Positions 24,467-36,445 of a DNA stretch of 64,000 nucleotides are shown one piece after another. Source of the stretch: Forficula auricularia (Eukaryota; Arthropoda; Insecta; Dermaptera; Forficulidae); contig JALMQS010000128.1 in NCBI GenBank assembly GCA_024734495.1, forward strand, positions 21,918,312 to 21,982,311, written 5' to 3'. Under the pieces are notes generated by a model that was not told where the DNA came from, searched no databases, and saw only the letters and a program-made list of their open reading frames with translations. Numbering within the stretch: the stretch's first letter is position 1; the number at the start of each line of letters is the position of its first letter. A program made the position numbers and the translations under genes.

Positions 24467-25195
24467 ATTTTATCTTGGTATTTATGTATCACAATTTTTT
24501 TATCTTATTTATATACTCTCAAAAATATTGGCCCCAGGGTTCTATTAAGGCGAAGGCCTAACGTTACTTGCAATTTGTTTTTATTTTCAATCTCGAAGAT
24601 ATAATAGCTATACCAAGTGTTTATACGGCAAGGCATTTTTGATTCTCACTGTTGCGTAAAATCATAGGTTGAAGCGTTTTAGTCTCATATACATTCTATT
24701 TATTTTTTCTGAATATCTCTAATAGAGATATTATTTTCATTAATCGACCTCTGTATTATACTCTCCTGAATGATGAATCAATTTCGATTCTCTCTTAAGA
24801 AATCAATTTCAAATTAGTAGATTTCAAGAACAGGATATCACATTTTAAATTGGTAAATAGAAATTTAGACGTTTTTATTTCCGTTTAATGCCATAATTTG
24901 TCGTTTCATGGTTGATCTAGATTTTTTCAAAAATTGTACAATTTGTAATGATAACCGGAAACCTGTTCCAAATAAAAGTGCACAGCGGAGCAATTTATTT
25001 ATTTTTTAAGACCATAAATTAGATTGAAATTTTTCATTACAATTTTAAAAATTCTTTTTACAAATAAAAGTAAAAACTTTAGGAAAAAGTGAAAAATTTT
25101 CAATTTTGATACACACTGCTAATTTTAGCGATTTGGCAATTTTTCAGGGTTCCTTTCGAAAGTAATTCCTATTAGTAGGTCCTATTATTGTCCAC

Positions 25196-25282
25196 AAAGA
25201 GAAACAAAGAGGTTGTCCTCTGCTTGATGTAAATAAACATACACACATATATATCGAAATGATATATCTGTATATATATATA

Positions 25283-25321
<39 letters not shown>

Positions 25322-25425
25322 TATTTGTTTGAGACTATAGTTTCTAAGACTTGGTCTTCATCATCAGTCTTTTTTAATTATAAATATTGTTTTTCATGGA
25401 GTCAATACCGTATAGATATAGACAA
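25196..25425 (-). mobile_element. Family A hammerhead element (single arm)
   Basis: Same order of blocks as at 12.4 kb. The AT-rich centre has grown into a (TA)n tract at about 25268-25318. Confidence 0.65.
25330..25372 (-). ncRNA. Hammerhead ribozyme, family A, helix II closing pair lost
   Basis: CTGATGA (25367-25361), helix II GAAGAC/GTCTTA with loop CAA, GAAA (25344-25341), helix III AC/GT, cleavage after C at 25333. The C before GAAA has become A, breaking the pair nearest the core. Confidence 0.6.
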
Positions 25426-26209
25426 TTTTTTTTTGACTTTTTTTTAGCTGAGAGCCAGTTAGAACTCTATTACTTAGCCAGTTAGAACTCCTATTATTGT
25501 CGCTACACTAATGTCTGGCTGTCTGTTTATCTGTCTGAGCATTGTAGCTCGTAAATTAAATAAACCACAAACTTGAGATTTACAAGTTATATGGTGATGT
25601 GTAGAGTTCGGATTTTGAATATAAAGCAAGTTTTTTCCCTTGATTGCTATCCTTCTCTAATCTTTTGTATCTGGGCATTTTAGGGTATTAGAACCCAACC
25701 AGAGAAATCTTATTTTGCATATAAATGCATATTTTGGAGTTTTAGTGCATATTTTGCATATTTAGTGATTTAAGATATATTTTGCATTTTTGTCCCTCGT
25801 TTGTTGGCAAATCAGAAAAATTATTGAAGAAAATTTTAATGTCAGATATGGTAGGCCACAGGTTTCAAACCTTTTTTGATGGTAAAAAATATTTTACCAA
25901 ATATGCGAAAAAGAGATAGGTCTTTATAAAATATTTCTATGTGATCTTAACTCATAAATAATGCATATTTTAAGTACATATTTTCTTTTAAAATGCATAT
26001 TTGCATATTTCGGCCTTTTTAACGCATATTTTGCTGTTTTTTAGTGCATATCGATCCGAACGCTAGTGATGTAATTCTCTTTTATCGAAATCCAACATTT
26101 TTTTTAAAATTTTAATCGAATGATTACTTTAGGGAAGGTCGAAATATCAAGGATAATGAAAACCACAAATTCCAAATAAAATAATTTATTAAAATGTAAT
26201 TTTAATCCT

Positions 26210-26275
26210 TCTAAAAAACACGACGATTCGGAGAATTGTCCCTTCTACTTCAGGATTTAAAAGTATCAACAAAGC
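26210..26275 (-). ncRNA. Decayed hammerhead, family C-like
   Basis: Minus strand reads CTGAAGT ... CTCCGAATCG where an intact copy has CTGAAGA ... CTCCGAAAC. Both catalytic boxes are mutated, so it is a relic only. Confidence 0.4.
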
Positions 26276-26539
26276 AACCTTGGAGTATATTAATATTATT
26301 TTTATTTGCAATTAAGTTCAAAACTTTGTGTACAGCGATAAGTTGATGATGGCCAGAGCGGGTCAAAACATTGAAAAAAATAAATTAAATTTCCTTTAAA
26401 TTTTATTTACTTCTGTCAGAAAATGAAAATTGACCTTTTTACCTGAATTTAAAATTAAAAATAATATTAATATATCGCTTTTAACGAAAGCAAAAAATTA
26501 CCGAACAACGCTCGGTCCTCTAGATAGTGATTAATAACA

Positions 26540-27660
26540 CTAGGACTTTTTTTAATTGCGGGCCTTTTTGAATTCAAGTTGACTCAATAATTCCAGGAGA
26601 AAGCTATGGGAAACCACCCCTGTGATAAATTTCCCCCAAGAAAATTACAATGGTGAGAATACTCTCCATAGTAATTGCCACGCTCAGAATCGAGTATGGC
26701 GCTTGAAAAAGAGAAAATATTTAAATAGGAAAACTTTTTCCAAACTTTGTACCCTTTTCTCAATTTTAAGTAAGTGTGAAATTTTTTGTCAGCGAAGGAT
26801 TTTAGCTTAAGATTAGGAACTTAGCAGATAACTCAAACATAGGTATATGATAAATTTTAGCTCATTAATTACATACCTTCCCATATAACAATTCATTTTT
26901 TTTTTTTTATTTAAATTTAAAATCTCAAATGACCAAGAATCAAATCAGTTCTTCTTTTTGGAAATATAAACATCTTGGTACCAGATAAAATTTTATACTA
27001 GTTTTCTTAAAATATTTCATGTGGTTACTGGAAATCCAGAAACAGATACCTACATAAACGAAAAAAATTCTTGAAAATGATTTTTCCCTATGTTTCAGAC
27101 ATTTATAAACACAATAATAATAAAAAAACCATTTTGATTTACTGTTAAATCCCCACCAAGTAATAACAAAAGTTTAACTAAATCCACCACTAGTGTTTGA
27201 AACTACTAAAAAGGTTTTAATCTTCGAGCTTTTTTAATTTTAATAGTTTGAATCTCAATAAAATAAAAATAAAACCTTTAGGAAGTAAATATCGTCATTA
27301 CGTAAAAAATAAAATTTCAATTATATAATTAAATTTTTATCCAAGTTGCGATAGGTCAGGTTTTGCCAATTGTACTTGGTACATTTATCCTTGAGAGGAC
27401 CATAATCAGAAGATTTTCCGGGTATGTGTAATGTATGTACATGCTTTTAAAGCTGTTATTATTAATACATATAATTTCCTAAAATAATGCACTTTAAGAT
27501 AAATTATTATACAAAATTATTTTCGTTAAAATAAGCAAAAATTAAAAAATTAAGTTTTTGAAAATTCTATTTATTATATTTAACTACTATTTTAAAAATT
27601 TAATTTCTTAAATATTAAAGCCTCTCTAAAAAATTGCTTTAGCTAGAACATTTTTACTGG
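26540..27660. other. No gene seen
   Basis: AT-rich unique-looking sequence. A short frame at 26622-26810 has no domain signature. Confidence 0.45.
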
Positions 27661-27679
27661 GTGCGTTCAATGGGCGAAG

Positions 27680-27915
27680 TTCGATTATTGATGGGGGGGG
27701 GGGTCAATCCACAAAGGAAAATATTTAGTGGGAATTTTTTTTCATTAAAACAAATAGGTACTTCAAGAAATCAAAAAAGAATATAATTCTTGATTAAACA
27801 TATAAAATATACTTAATTACCGTTAGTTTGCCATAAGAAACTGTTTGTCGTTGCCGTTACTCATCCCATGGGGTCTGTACTTGGGGGGGGATTCTAACCC
27901 TCCCCCCGTGACTAC
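27680..27915 (-). repeat. GGCGTAGCC-type interspersed repeat
   Basis: Contains TTAATTACCGTTAGTTTGCC and GTGACTACGCC, matching (inverted) the blocks at 15688-15860, 17744-17915 and 37208-37365. Confidence 0.65.
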
Positions 27916-28339
27916 GCCGCTTGTTCCTTAATTGAGTTCAGGCCCGTGGAGAGCTCTTACGGACCCTGGGGCAAATTCAAACCAGCGGGCCCCTCAATGA
28001 TGGGATAAATAAAAGTACTACATTTTTCAATTTGTAAAATAAAATAAATCCCTAACTTAATATGCTTTGTTTTTATATTTTTATTTATAACAAGTAATAT
28101 ATTTTAGTAGTACAAAAATTAATTTAACAGTAGTACTGCCGGGCTCTTTCGAGCCCTGGCCCGGGGTAACTACCACCCCTACCCTCCCCAGCCCCACTGC
28201 CCCCCCCCCTCGCCGAGGCTGATTGAGTTTTTCATATTTATATAGTAAGCTTATAATTAAATTATTCATATATAGTAATATGATATTACTATAATAAAGC
28301 TGGAGAGTTTGAATATGCGTATGTTTGAACGCGCTAATC

Positions 28340-28450
28340 TCAGGGAATACTAATCCGATTTGAATTTGATCTTACAAAATTAAAAAAAAATTGAAAATCA
28401 TTTGGGGGGGAGGGTCATCACCCCCATGCCCCCTGGATCTGCCACTGGTT
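28340..28450. mobile_element. Fragment of common arthropod repeat and hAT-type end
   Basis: TTGAACGCGCTAATCTCAGG at 28325-28344 is a segment I know from many insect interspersed repeats. CCTGGATCTGCCACTG near 28434-28449 is the typical right end of a hAT MITE. No left end was identified with certainty (perhaps CAGGCCCGTGGAGAGC near 27940). Confidence 0.4.
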
Positions 28451-28616
28451 GAAACAGGAATCGGGACGGAAGTCATGTAATGGCGGATAATTTGAATGGC
28501 TTTATAAAGCCTACTTGTATGCATAACGAGTACATCCATAGATTTTTCTTTAATTGTTATAGTTATTGTCTATCCATTTACTACTTGAAACAGCGTTTCT
28601 ATTTTTTAAATATAGA

Positions 28617-28810
28617 ACAGTGAACATCAAATTACTCAGATCGCTTTCGAGGATGTCCTTCCTCACTGTCAGTGTGAAACCGGAAGATGTCCTTTGCGCT
28701 TGTTCCTGTTAATTACCTGCACGTGAGCTTGGCTCCAAGGACCCCAGCATCCAACTTGAGAGATCTCCCTGGCCTTGAGACCACACCACTCCTTCTCTTT
28801 CGAACCAGCG
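28617..28810. other. G+C-richer island, possible exon
   Basis: Non-repetitive and richer in G+C than its surroundings. The minus strand has an open frame ending at a donor-like ACGTGCAG|GTAATT near 28720 and the plus strand a 78-codon frame. No recognised protein. Confidence 0.25.
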
Positions 28811-29768
28811 TTGTTCCTTTTTTTATTTTTAACCTACTTCCGTCTTTCTATTCTTTTTTTCTTCTCCTGTGTAATGACTTTTTAAGATCCCTTGTTTCCC
28901 ACCTTATTCTTATTTCTCTTTAAATTAATACATGTTATATAAGAGTATAATAATGACAAAATAGATCAACATTAAGCATTATACTTTAGACTTTTACTTT
29001 CAATTTTATTAAATGAAATTTATAAGTAAAGGAAATTTTGAAATAAGGTAATCCTATTTAGTTTATTAACAGTAAAATAAATTATTTTAGATTAAGTAAA
29101 AGAGATATTTTTCAAGAAATAGGAGATTTTATCTTCTGCACTGCCGCATGTGCACAAAAGTTTTTCCGGGGTGGGGGTCCAAAAAAAATACATTTTCTTT
29201 TTCAAATATGTTATATATAGTATTATCAAAAATATTGTATTATAATTAAAGCAATATAAATACAAAATTTTAAAAATTTTATATTTGTGGCCCTATTTTG
29301 GGGCTTATGTTACTTTTCGATATGATGAGTGATTATCTTTTTAAAACAAACAACATTTTGAATGCAGTTATTTTAGTAAAAAAAAGACCATTTCTTTTGG
29401 AAACATAAGTGTCATCAAACGATAGTACAATTATTAAGCTTGAGAAATGTATTATTTTGCAGAATAATCCAATCACGTTTTTTTAAGGTTCCGTTTAAAA
29501 GTAAAACAGGATCCTTTTAGTGTTTTTTCAATGTCTGTCTGTCTTTCTTTCAGAGCAGTGTAAGCTAAATAATTCGAAACACGCAAAAAGGAACAATCGA
29601 TCTCATCATCCTGTATATAAGGGGTCGTCCATTATATACGCCACACAAAGGGGGGTGGGGGGGACATCTCAGATTTATAACAAAATGTGAAAGGGGGGCA
29701 CGGGATATATTTTTTATTAATAATGAAAATTTATTTCTAATGAAATAATACTAATATATTCCATAGTA

Positions 29769-29790
29769 ATAATAATAATAATAATAATAG
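29769..29790. repeat. (AAT)n microsatellite
   Basis: Seven or so AAT units inside the GGGGCCGTCCAT-ended MITE. Confidence 0.7.
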
Positions 29791-29928
29791 TAATAGTGAA
29801 TAATGTGTTAAATCGTCAGATGATAAGAATAATAAATTATTATTATCATTTCCTTCCATAATTTGTATTAATTTGAAAGTTTTTAATAGGAAAATTAGAC
29901 AAGTTTTTATGTGTGACTTTTTTATTTA

Positions 29929-29972
29929 TCAACCAACGTTTCGTTGACTTTGCCGACTTCTTCAGGGCTTCA
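29929..29972 (-). ncRNA. Hammerhead ribozyme, left arm of foldback
   Basis: CTGAAGA (29965-29959), unpaired A, helix II GTCGG/TCAAC with one C/A mismatch, GAAA (29942-29939), ACGT helix III without loop, cleavage after T at 29935. Helix I AGCC/GGTT (with one wobble). The CGAAACGTT box is the form I associate with Penelope-like element ribozymes. Confidence 0.75.
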
Positions 29973-30026
29973 AATAATCATGCCACACATTAGTCTAAAT
30001 TTTACGAATGTGTGGCATTACTATTT

Positions 30027-30068
30027 GAAGCCCTGAAGAAGTCGGCAAAGTCAACGAAACGTTCGTTT
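30027..30068 (+). ncRNA. Hammerhead ribozyme, right arm of foldback
   Basis: CTGAAGA at 30033-30039 and GAAA at 30056-30059 with the same helix II. After the cleavage site the first helix I base is C rather than G, so helix I cannot start properly. Likely impaired relative to its partner. Confidence 0.6.
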
Positions 30069-31034
30069 ATAAATAAATAAGTCACACATAAAAACTTGTC
30101 CTTATTTTCCTATTATAAACTTTCAAATTAATAATAATAAAGTTAAACTTAAAATATATTAAATCACTTTAGTTGTTTTTAATTTATAAAAAAAAATTCT
30201 ACAATTTAATAGGGTAAAAGTGATAGTGTGACGTCACAATACAGGAAGGGCTCAATGAAATGTGACAGAATGTGTCACATGGGAAGGGGGGTCTAAAAAT
30301 CTTGAAATTCGTGTGACGTAATTTATGGACGGCCCCTAAAAAAGTCTTAAATCTATATAATTGCATCTGAAAGTTTTTTATAGCTCTCATGGATAGATAG
30401 ATTGCTTTTTTTGAGGCACTTGGGTTAGACCATATTCAGGTGTCACAATATTTTAAATGAATTTCCTATTAACTCTGGGTATTCTGGTTCCAATATCCAA
30501 CGCCGATATCAGTGGTTGATTGATAAAGTGAGAATCATTTGAAAGCATGTTGACTCATCAACTTTTGTGATAATCAATACATGGTAACGTGGTAACCCTC
30601 CTTTATCAAGTGTTTATTAATTAACTGATAATCATTTCAGCTAGAGCATCTCTACTATGGATGCCTGGTAAACAATAGAAGAGAACACTCGCGGAACTAT
30701 GAAATAGGCGTCAAATAGTAAATAAATGTACACACGGAACTAAACAGAAATTTTATTCAATTATTCACTCTATATAATAAAAGAAACCTTGATGTTTTAA
30801 AACAATTATCTACTGTCTAAAGCTTTAACATACTGTCATCCCGAAAAGTAATTCATTTGCTGAGAACATTGTTTTACGACTCGGATTTCTTTTTTATGGT
30901 TCAATTCATAAGTAAAATGGGTTGGTCTAATGTACACAATCTAATATACAATATTTGTTTTTCTAACCATTGTAGCTCGTAATTTTACTTGGTCCGTTCT
31001 GTGGGCTTCATTGTTATTGTTTTGCATTTTCATG

Positions 31035-31257
31035 TTTTGTTTTGTTTTTTATTTTTTTAATGTCACCGGGAACAAAGCCCATTTAGACAGCACATAAGTA
31101 GAGTGTTAGTAGGGTTAGTGAGGGAGCCGAGTTTTCAGCCGGTAGAAATTTATATTTGCCAGCCAGGATCGAACCCCGGACCTCCACTCCAACATCGTCA
31201 TAATCGATCGATGCCGAAGCGAGGCCAGTACGTTAGCTGACTGAGCTACCCGACTCC
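31035..31257 (-). mobile_element. tRNA-derived SINE, family 2, with 11-bp duplication
   Basis: Minus strand: GTCGGGTAGCTCAGTCAGCT (A box), GGGGTTCGATCCTGG (B box), long tail and an AAAACAAAAC 3' end. Flanked by GCATTTTCATG at 31024-31034 and 31258-31268, exact. Confidence 0.88.
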
Positions 31258-31679
31258 GCATTTTCATGCTTAAATGTTGAGAAAAATAATTTTCAAGCAT
31301 GATTTTTTCTATCTATCTATCTGAATTTGGAAACCTTAAATGATAGCTCAAGAAGAGAAAGTCGTAGAAAGTTTGTTCTATTCTAAAATGATTTTGATTC
31401 TAAATCAAAGAACTGTTTAGATTATGAACTTTCTAGTTAAAATCGTTAAATTGAGATCGAAAGGTTAATTGTAGATAATGAGATCAAATTTTCCTCACAA
31501 GCTTGTATTAATAAACTGCACATTTCCTAAAAGTTTCCGCTCCAACTAAATTAACTGAGAAAGAAATTGCTGATTTTCCAAAATTCGCTGAAAGCTTACT
31601 GAGATTTGGAAAAAGTTTATACTTTGTTCTCAAATTGTATTCAATTCTTTGTGGTCGAAGGTTTCTTAAAGATAAATCA

Positions 31680-31850
31680 ATGTGGTTGTTCTCTCCTTGA
31701 TGCAAATAAATTTGTTTGTGACTATGTATAGTTACGAAGATTTGACCTTCATCATCATTCTTTTTAACTAGAAATATTTTATTTGTTATTTCTACATTAT
31801 GTTATTCTGGGGATTCATTTACCAGTTGGATATAGAAAATTTCGGTTTCT
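31680..31850 (-). mobile_element. Decayed family A hammerhead element
   Basis: Recognisable by TTGATGCAAATAAA, GACTATGTATAGTTACGAAG and ACCTTCATCATCATTC. The core has become ATGATGA and the GAAA has become GTAA, so the ribozyme is dead. Confidence 0.5.
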
Positions 31851-32659
31851 TGTTATAGGAAGCAACTGAACTCTTTATGAATCAACATCCCTGCTACTGT
31901 AAGCAAAACGATATCTTTTCAATGGAAGGTTTCTGTTGAAACAGGTCTTGAACAATGGAAGGAAACAAATAAAGTAAAAAATGTGATCTCTTGCTTAACT
32001 TGCTTTACTATGTTAGTACTTTTAATTATTTTTAATAATCTTCTCTTTTTATTTTCACATTTATATTCTATAGAATATAGTAATGTGAAGTATTGCGATC
32101 GCCTGCCTGGGTTCTGTGACTTTAAAAGCTCTCAGAGATGAAAAATGTCTAGGTAGAAGGAATCGATGCCCTTAATAGTTGGAATCCGGATTTAGGACAT
32201 AAAACCGGATATTGTGGTCCCCATAGGCCAAAAAGTGTCCAAAAATCCATTGGTCAGTGCGTATGTACCCCTCTGCGTTTCTCAACCATAAGTCTCAGAG
32301 CTACGAAATTCAAAACTTAGGCTCGCTATAGGCTAGAAGGAGTATAGCAAGCTTTTACTTTTAAGTAATAAAATGGGAACAACAGAAGCTGACATTTACA
32401 AGAAAAGAATTTTTTTTATTTACTCAAAAACGGCTCAACGATTTTTTTAAAAAATTGGTGTACTTATCAAGTGTCATGAGTTATTAGTCGTGTATAAATT
32501 TTAATTTAGTTGAAATAAAGCAAAGGGTGTAAATTAGAAGTGTCGCGATGATTTCAAATAAGTGAGAATATGAAAGACGTGTGGTGATTAAACCAGTTGA
32601 TTTATAAAATTTCCCGACTTTCTACCAATAACTGCTGATTGTAAAAAAAGTATTTCACA

Positions 32660-32815
32660 CTGAGACCCCTATGGACCGGGGGTAGAATAGGTCCATAGTA
32701 TCCTCTGCTTGTCGTAAAAGGCGACTAAAAGGGGTTGGACGTGAGGCTAACAAGCTCACTCCGTAAAAAACTCCCAGTCATGGAAGCAAGCATTTGCTTC
32801 CATTCAACAGGGAGA
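32660..32815 (+). mobile_element. Retroelement fragment with CTTGTCGTAAAAGGCGACTA motif
   Basis: Contains the CTCTGCTTGTCGTAAAAGG / GGCGACTAAAAGGGG segment that recurs in many insect and crustacean genomes in the untranslated part of a non-LTR retroelement. The GTCG...CGAC pairing makes a small hairpin. There is no coding remnant. The family assignment is from memory of the motif, not from an alignment. Confidence 0.35.
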
Positions 32816-33779
32816 AGAATATTAAGACACCTACTAGATAATAACAAAAATAATAAATTAAGATTCTAAAGAAAAAAAGAAGCACATTTCTTCTTTGAGA
32901 AGCTTCTCGTATAAGAAACTTGGATTATATGTTTACTTGGCTGCGAAGCAAGCAAGATTGATTTGTTTAATTATTATTTCAACTCTATTACCACAAGTAT
33001 TTCGATTATTCAAATAAATTTTAGTTAAAATATATATTTTGACTGATGATAAGGCGAACCTTTTTGATATATAAATGTGTACACACTTAGCGTGCTTTAC
33101 GTATATTACCCATGATTTCATGATTGCCTGCGACATCGGCAACCTTGAGTACTCTTATTTATTTATGCGAGTTGTATTTTCGGGTTTCTACGTTAAATTA
33201 AACATAAGAATAATTTTTAAATCAAGTGCTAAAAAGAGACTTTTTTAATATCTGGTGAACAAGAGATAACTTTTAAAACAAAACGTCACGAGTTATTAGT
33301 CGTATATAAATTTTCATCCGATTGAAATAAAGGAAGGGGGTGTAAATTAGGAGTGTCACGATCAGTTGATTTATATGCCTAATTTTTGCTTTTATCCAAA
33401 ATAATTTGCCCAGACCATATTACTCTTAATAGAATACATTTTCAGGTCTACATTTTGCTTTTTTCAACCGCAAGTAAGGAAACTGAAAAAAAACAACATA
33501 CAATCTATTGACAGAACAAACTTTCTACGAATTTTCATTCTTTAGTTTTCGTGGGTATCGGAATCAAGACAGACACCCAGATATACACACAGATCTGTTA
33601 ATTATGTAAATTTCATTGTCTGGCCTACTCGAGGAGTAAAATATTCCAGCCGCCCGGTGAGATTTACTTGCTTATTAACGACATCTGGTAGGAAATTTAA
33701 GAATGAATCGAAAAATTTCTCTAGGGTCTTTAGAATACAAGCTAGTAGGTGGCTCTATTCAATTTTGGAAAGATCATAA

Positions 33780-34255
33780 ATAATTGATTATTCTATAAAG
33801 ATATGGAGGAAGATAAGTATGTCGCCCACGCGGTGGATATTAATAGATTCGTGTGTCCAGAAATAGCCGTCCTTCAGAATCCTGAATGAGTCAGTGATGC
33901 CGCCGGGCATCGAAGCCCAGCCCCGCGGCACACGACCTTGACACTTGCACACATACACATACACATACACAGGCACAAGCACAGGTCCATACAGAAGTGG
34001 TCCTCTACTTCTACTCCACACACTTTCCCGACCCGGATCAACCAGCGGACAGCCGTTCGCTCCCGAAGACTTTCTTTTCTTCTTTTTGGTTTAATTAGTC
34101 TTGTATCGAGAGATCAGATGATCAGCCTCCGGGATAATTCAAATACAAAATTAAAAAAAAAATCAAACTCAACAATAAGTATGGTGATCTATAATGATCT
34201 ACAATACCAATTCGCTACGCTCGGCGAGCGAAGTTCACTAGGCCAGCTCAAGTAG
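33780..34255. other. G+C-richer patch, no assigned gene
   Basis: Includes CACATACACATACACATACA and a GGCATCGAAGCCC hairpin-like segment. Two opposing frames (77 and 105 codons) overlap here and neither shows a domain. Confidence 0.35.
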
Positions 34256-34261
34256 TTTATT

Positions 34262-34676
34262 TGTTGCAGTAAAAACCCGTTTTTAATAAGAACGGGTTCT
34301 TACTAGATAAAACGCGTTTCACTGAATACCTTTGTGGCAACTAGAGTTTACTGATGTTGGTTGAGTTTGGTTCAAATGTCTAGAATCTTCATTTTTGACC
34401 TTCCGCCTCATTTTGGGTGTTTCAAAAATTTTTAAACGAAAATGTCAAAAATTAGAAGCAAATTTGTAGAGGATGTAATTTTTGACATTTTCGTTTAAAA
34501 TTTTTTTAAAATAAACACCCAAAATGAGTCGGAAGGTCAAAACTGAAGATTCTAGACCTTTGAACTAAACTCAACCAACATCAGTAAACTCTAGTTGCCA
34601 CAAAGGTATTCGGTGAAAAGCGTTTTGACTAGTAAGAACCCGTTCTTAAAACGGATTTTTACTACAACATATTTAC
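34262..34676. mobile_element. 410-bp foldback, copy 2
   Basis: Same family and layout as 5997-6407: AACCCGTTTTTAATAAGAAC at one end and its complement at the other. A plus-strand frame runs into it but is not a gene. Confidence 0.7.
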
Positions 34677-34710
34677 TCGAATAAAGTAATGATAATTAAA
34701 AAAAATAAAA

Positions 34711-34925
34711 CTTCTAGGTAGGTTTCACAAAAATAAGACAAGATGCTTGCTTGTTAGCATGATTCTATATATATTTCGGAGTAGGAGCCCATCTTCAGGA
34801 GTATGAAACCTACCTAGAATTCTAATTTTTAAAATTTTTAAATGTTGTTTTTTAAATTTTCGTTACTTTATTAAAATATGTTTCACCAATAACCTACACC
34901 ATTCTCCCTTAACAAAATATTATAT
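34711..34925. mobile_element. Family B hammerhead element
   Basis: Short inverted arms (CTAGGTAGGTTTCA at 34713-34726 and TGAAACCTACCTAG at 34804-34817) bracket the ribozyme. The right side ends in the family B end, GTTTCACCAATAACCTACAC. Confidence 0.55.
34763..34804 (-). ncRNA. Hammerhead ribozyme, family B
   Basis: CTGAAGA (34798-34792), unpaired T, helix II GGG/TCC, GAAA (34777-34774), helix III AT/AT with loop ATAT, cleavage after A at 34766, helix I CT/GA then one mismatch. The same layout as the copy at 51.6 kb. Confidence 0.6.
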
Positions 34926-36445
34926 TAACTCGAAAAAAAATTCTGCTTATCCTGCTAAGAAATGTCTAAAACTTGGAAGAAAACATCTTCAACCATAGTT
35001 CGTTTTTGGTCTATGTGACTATTTGAATTAAAAGATACCCAGGATAGGTAAAAAAATCAAATCAAATCAATAGTCGTAGAAAGTTAGTTCTGGTGTAAAA
35101 AGGATTATATCTTATTATATTAAACGAGCAAAGTTTATAAATATAGCATCGCTCGGAGGCCCAGGTACTGTATTTCTAAAAAAAGAGAATTGTTCAGATT
35201 TTAGAATTTTAATTTCAGAATTTTCAATAAATTTTCAAATAATAATTAAATTAAAAAAATGATTTCTAATTTGAACCACTAAGATATATTTGTATTAATA
35301 ACTGCTGTTCCAAGTTACAATTTTCTAGCTCAAAGCGTTCAGTGACAATTCCCAAAAAACTAAAATTAGCGGACTGCATACAGAGTCTTGAGTTTTTTTT
35401 TGTGATACTACTAGAAAAAGAGGCTAAGCCTGGTAATCAGATCGACATAGCTTATAGTCTAAGCTATGTCGATCTGATACCTAGACTGTTTCTAATTCTT
35501 CAAAATAAAAACCTGATTGAATTTTAGGCTTTCCAATCTAAAAACTTTCATAGTTTTTAGGAATTTGGTGTTGGTACTTGGTGAAACATTTTTTAAAATT
35601 ATTGGATAAAAATACTTGGTAGGTTTCACATTAAGATATAAAAAATAAATTCGTTTTATTTTTTTATCTTATGTAGCTACCAAATGATTATCAATATTTA
35701 AAAACTTTCAGATTAAAGTATAGGGGAAAAATATAATAATAAATTGAATCGTCTATGGGAATCTTTTCAACGTTTATACCTATATAAGTTTAATTCGACG
35801 GACAAGTTTGTATTAATAATCTACACTTTTGATCCAAGATTCAACTTAGTAGGTCAAACAGCTCTCAGAAAAAAAAATTACCAAAATTTGAATCCAGAAA
35901 TTTAAAAAAATCTGACCTTTTCCTTCAATAATTTGTTTACAAACAATTTTTTTGATATAATTTCTTTTTTAAACTATCTTAAATTTATCAATGACTTTGC
36001 ATCAATCCTTGCTTTCTAGAATTAATTTTTTCTTATAGTAAAAAATAAATAAATAAATAAACTAAAACTATAATATTATATATTATAATTTTTGTTTGAT
36101 TTTCAAATTAAACACACATAGTTAAAAATTTTATATAATATGTTAAATGTTTCCTTAAAAAAAATAAATAAAAATAAAGCTGAATCATGTAAAATTGTTG
36201 ACGAAATTTTGTGTTCTTTTAATTGATGAATATCGTATTATGATGAAACTTGATTAGTCGGACTTTTTTAAATTAGGTCACATCCGATATAAAAGAGCAA
36301 ACTATTCATGAAAATTAAATGAGTAGATAGGATTCTTAATGAGGAAGTTCTCAATAAAATTAGTTACGGAAAATATAACTTTGTGGAAGAGTTAGGTGAA
36401 GAGAACAAACAACCCAGATGATGCTGGCCACACATTTAGAAAGAT

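Larger units (their letters stand above)
29877..30128. repeat. Foldback carrying two outward hammerheads
   Basis: Arms 29877-29990 and 30008-30128 are inverted copies around TAGTCTAAATTTTACGA. It is inserted inside a TAA-flanked DNA transposon (29621-30336). Confidence 0.75.
29621..30336. mobile_element. PIF/Harbinger-like MITE (GGGGCCGTCCAT ends)
   Basis: Left GGGGTCGTCCATTATATACG and right CGTAATTTATGGACGGCCCC are inverted, with TAA on each side. This end sequence is widespread in arthropod genomes. The hammerhead foldback 29877-30128 is nested inside. Confidence 0.65.

Noticed and set aside
31120..31257. A genuine tRNA gene at 31.2 kb
   Set aside because: Box spacing is too long for a tRNA and exact duplications bracket a longer unit with an A-rich tail.
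33035..33070. CTGATGATAAGGCGAAC as a hammerhead
   Set aside because: Helix II cannot form and the GAAA is GAAC.
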